A stretch of DNA of 52,500 nt. Source: Bigelowiella natans CCMP2755 (taxonomy: Eukaryota > Cercozoa > Chlorarachniophyceae). The stretch is from assembly GCA_000320545.1 (NCBI GenBank), contig ADNK01001665.1:5001-57500 (forward strand). The letters run 5' to 3'. How positions within the stretch are numbered: position 1 is the stretch's first letter; every line of letters begins with the position of its first letter. This document shows, piece by piece, positions 52,340 through 52,500 of the stretch. The translations under genes were made by a program, and so were the position numbers. The notes under the pieces were generated by a model that ran no database searches, was not told the DNA's origin, and saw only the letters and a list, made by a program, of their open reading frames with translations.

Positions 52340-52500
52340 ACGATGAAGTTTGCTTTACAAAGTAGTTTAGCTACTATGTCATATAGTAACGTGGAGTAAC
52401 CTAGTGCGTATGTAATATGCGTTAATATGGGGATGGTGATGACGTGCATGACAGCAAGGATGCTGATGATGAGCCTGATGTTGCTAGCAATTTGAATGTT
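52340..52500. other. Window end, 3' flank of the RhoGEF gene
   Basis: No coding signal seen after the TAG at 52339. Confidence 0.5.

Overview
This window is nuclear DNA of a eukaryote. At least eight multi-exon genes can be reassembled with GT-AG introns. Introns and intergenic DNA are AT-rich and crowded with di- and trinucleotide microsatellites. Gene spacing is tight and both strands are used. The gene set (MYST acetyltransferase, COQ5, Ariadne-type RBR ligase, SIAH ligase, an F-box/RhoGEF fusion) and the small introns suggest a unicellular or algal-type protist, but I cannot name the organism from sequence alone.

Left arm (1-10.5 kb): a SIAH/SINA-type E3 ligase (-), a complete 12-exon MYST histone acetyltransferase (+), and a MutT/NUDT1-like Nudix hydrolase (-) whose first exon is unresolved. 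About 2 kb of gene-poor DNA follows.

Centre (about 10.49-20.41 kb): a foreign-looking island. It is visibly GC-richer than its surroundings, has no recognisable introns, and carries no host housekeeping gene. It encodes a tyrosine recombinase with telomere-resolvase-like catalytic residues (-), an IS630/Tc1-like DDE transposase (+), a small SH3-like ORF (+), a primase-superfamily 3 helicase (-), a secreted Cys-rich protein rich in N-glycosylation sites (-), and an acidic HTH protein with SUMO-interaction-like motifs (+). It also holds a two-copy 204/212-bp tandem repeat and three iteron-like repeats. Short inverted repeats lie at both compositional edges. I see no capsid or packaging gene. 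It reads as a decayed integrated virus-like or plasmid-like replicon. Three genes carry frameshifts, two of them at six-base G/C runs. Both integration enzymes appear to have lost a catalytic residue.

Right arm (20.4-52.5 kb): a histidine-phosphatase-superfamily gene (-) and COQ5 (+) in divergent arrangement, a small basic protein (-), an 800-residue Ariadne/RBR ubiquitin ligase (+), an unrecognised gene with an Arg/Asp-rich tail (-), a single-TM protein (-), a coiled-coil/disordered protein (+), a membrane-anchored class I methyltransferase (-), and a 9.6-kb F-box + DH-PH RhoGEF gene (+) that ends at 52339. Three genes (SIAH, Ariadne, F-box) belong to ubiquitin ligation. I see no evidence that they form a co-regulated cluster.
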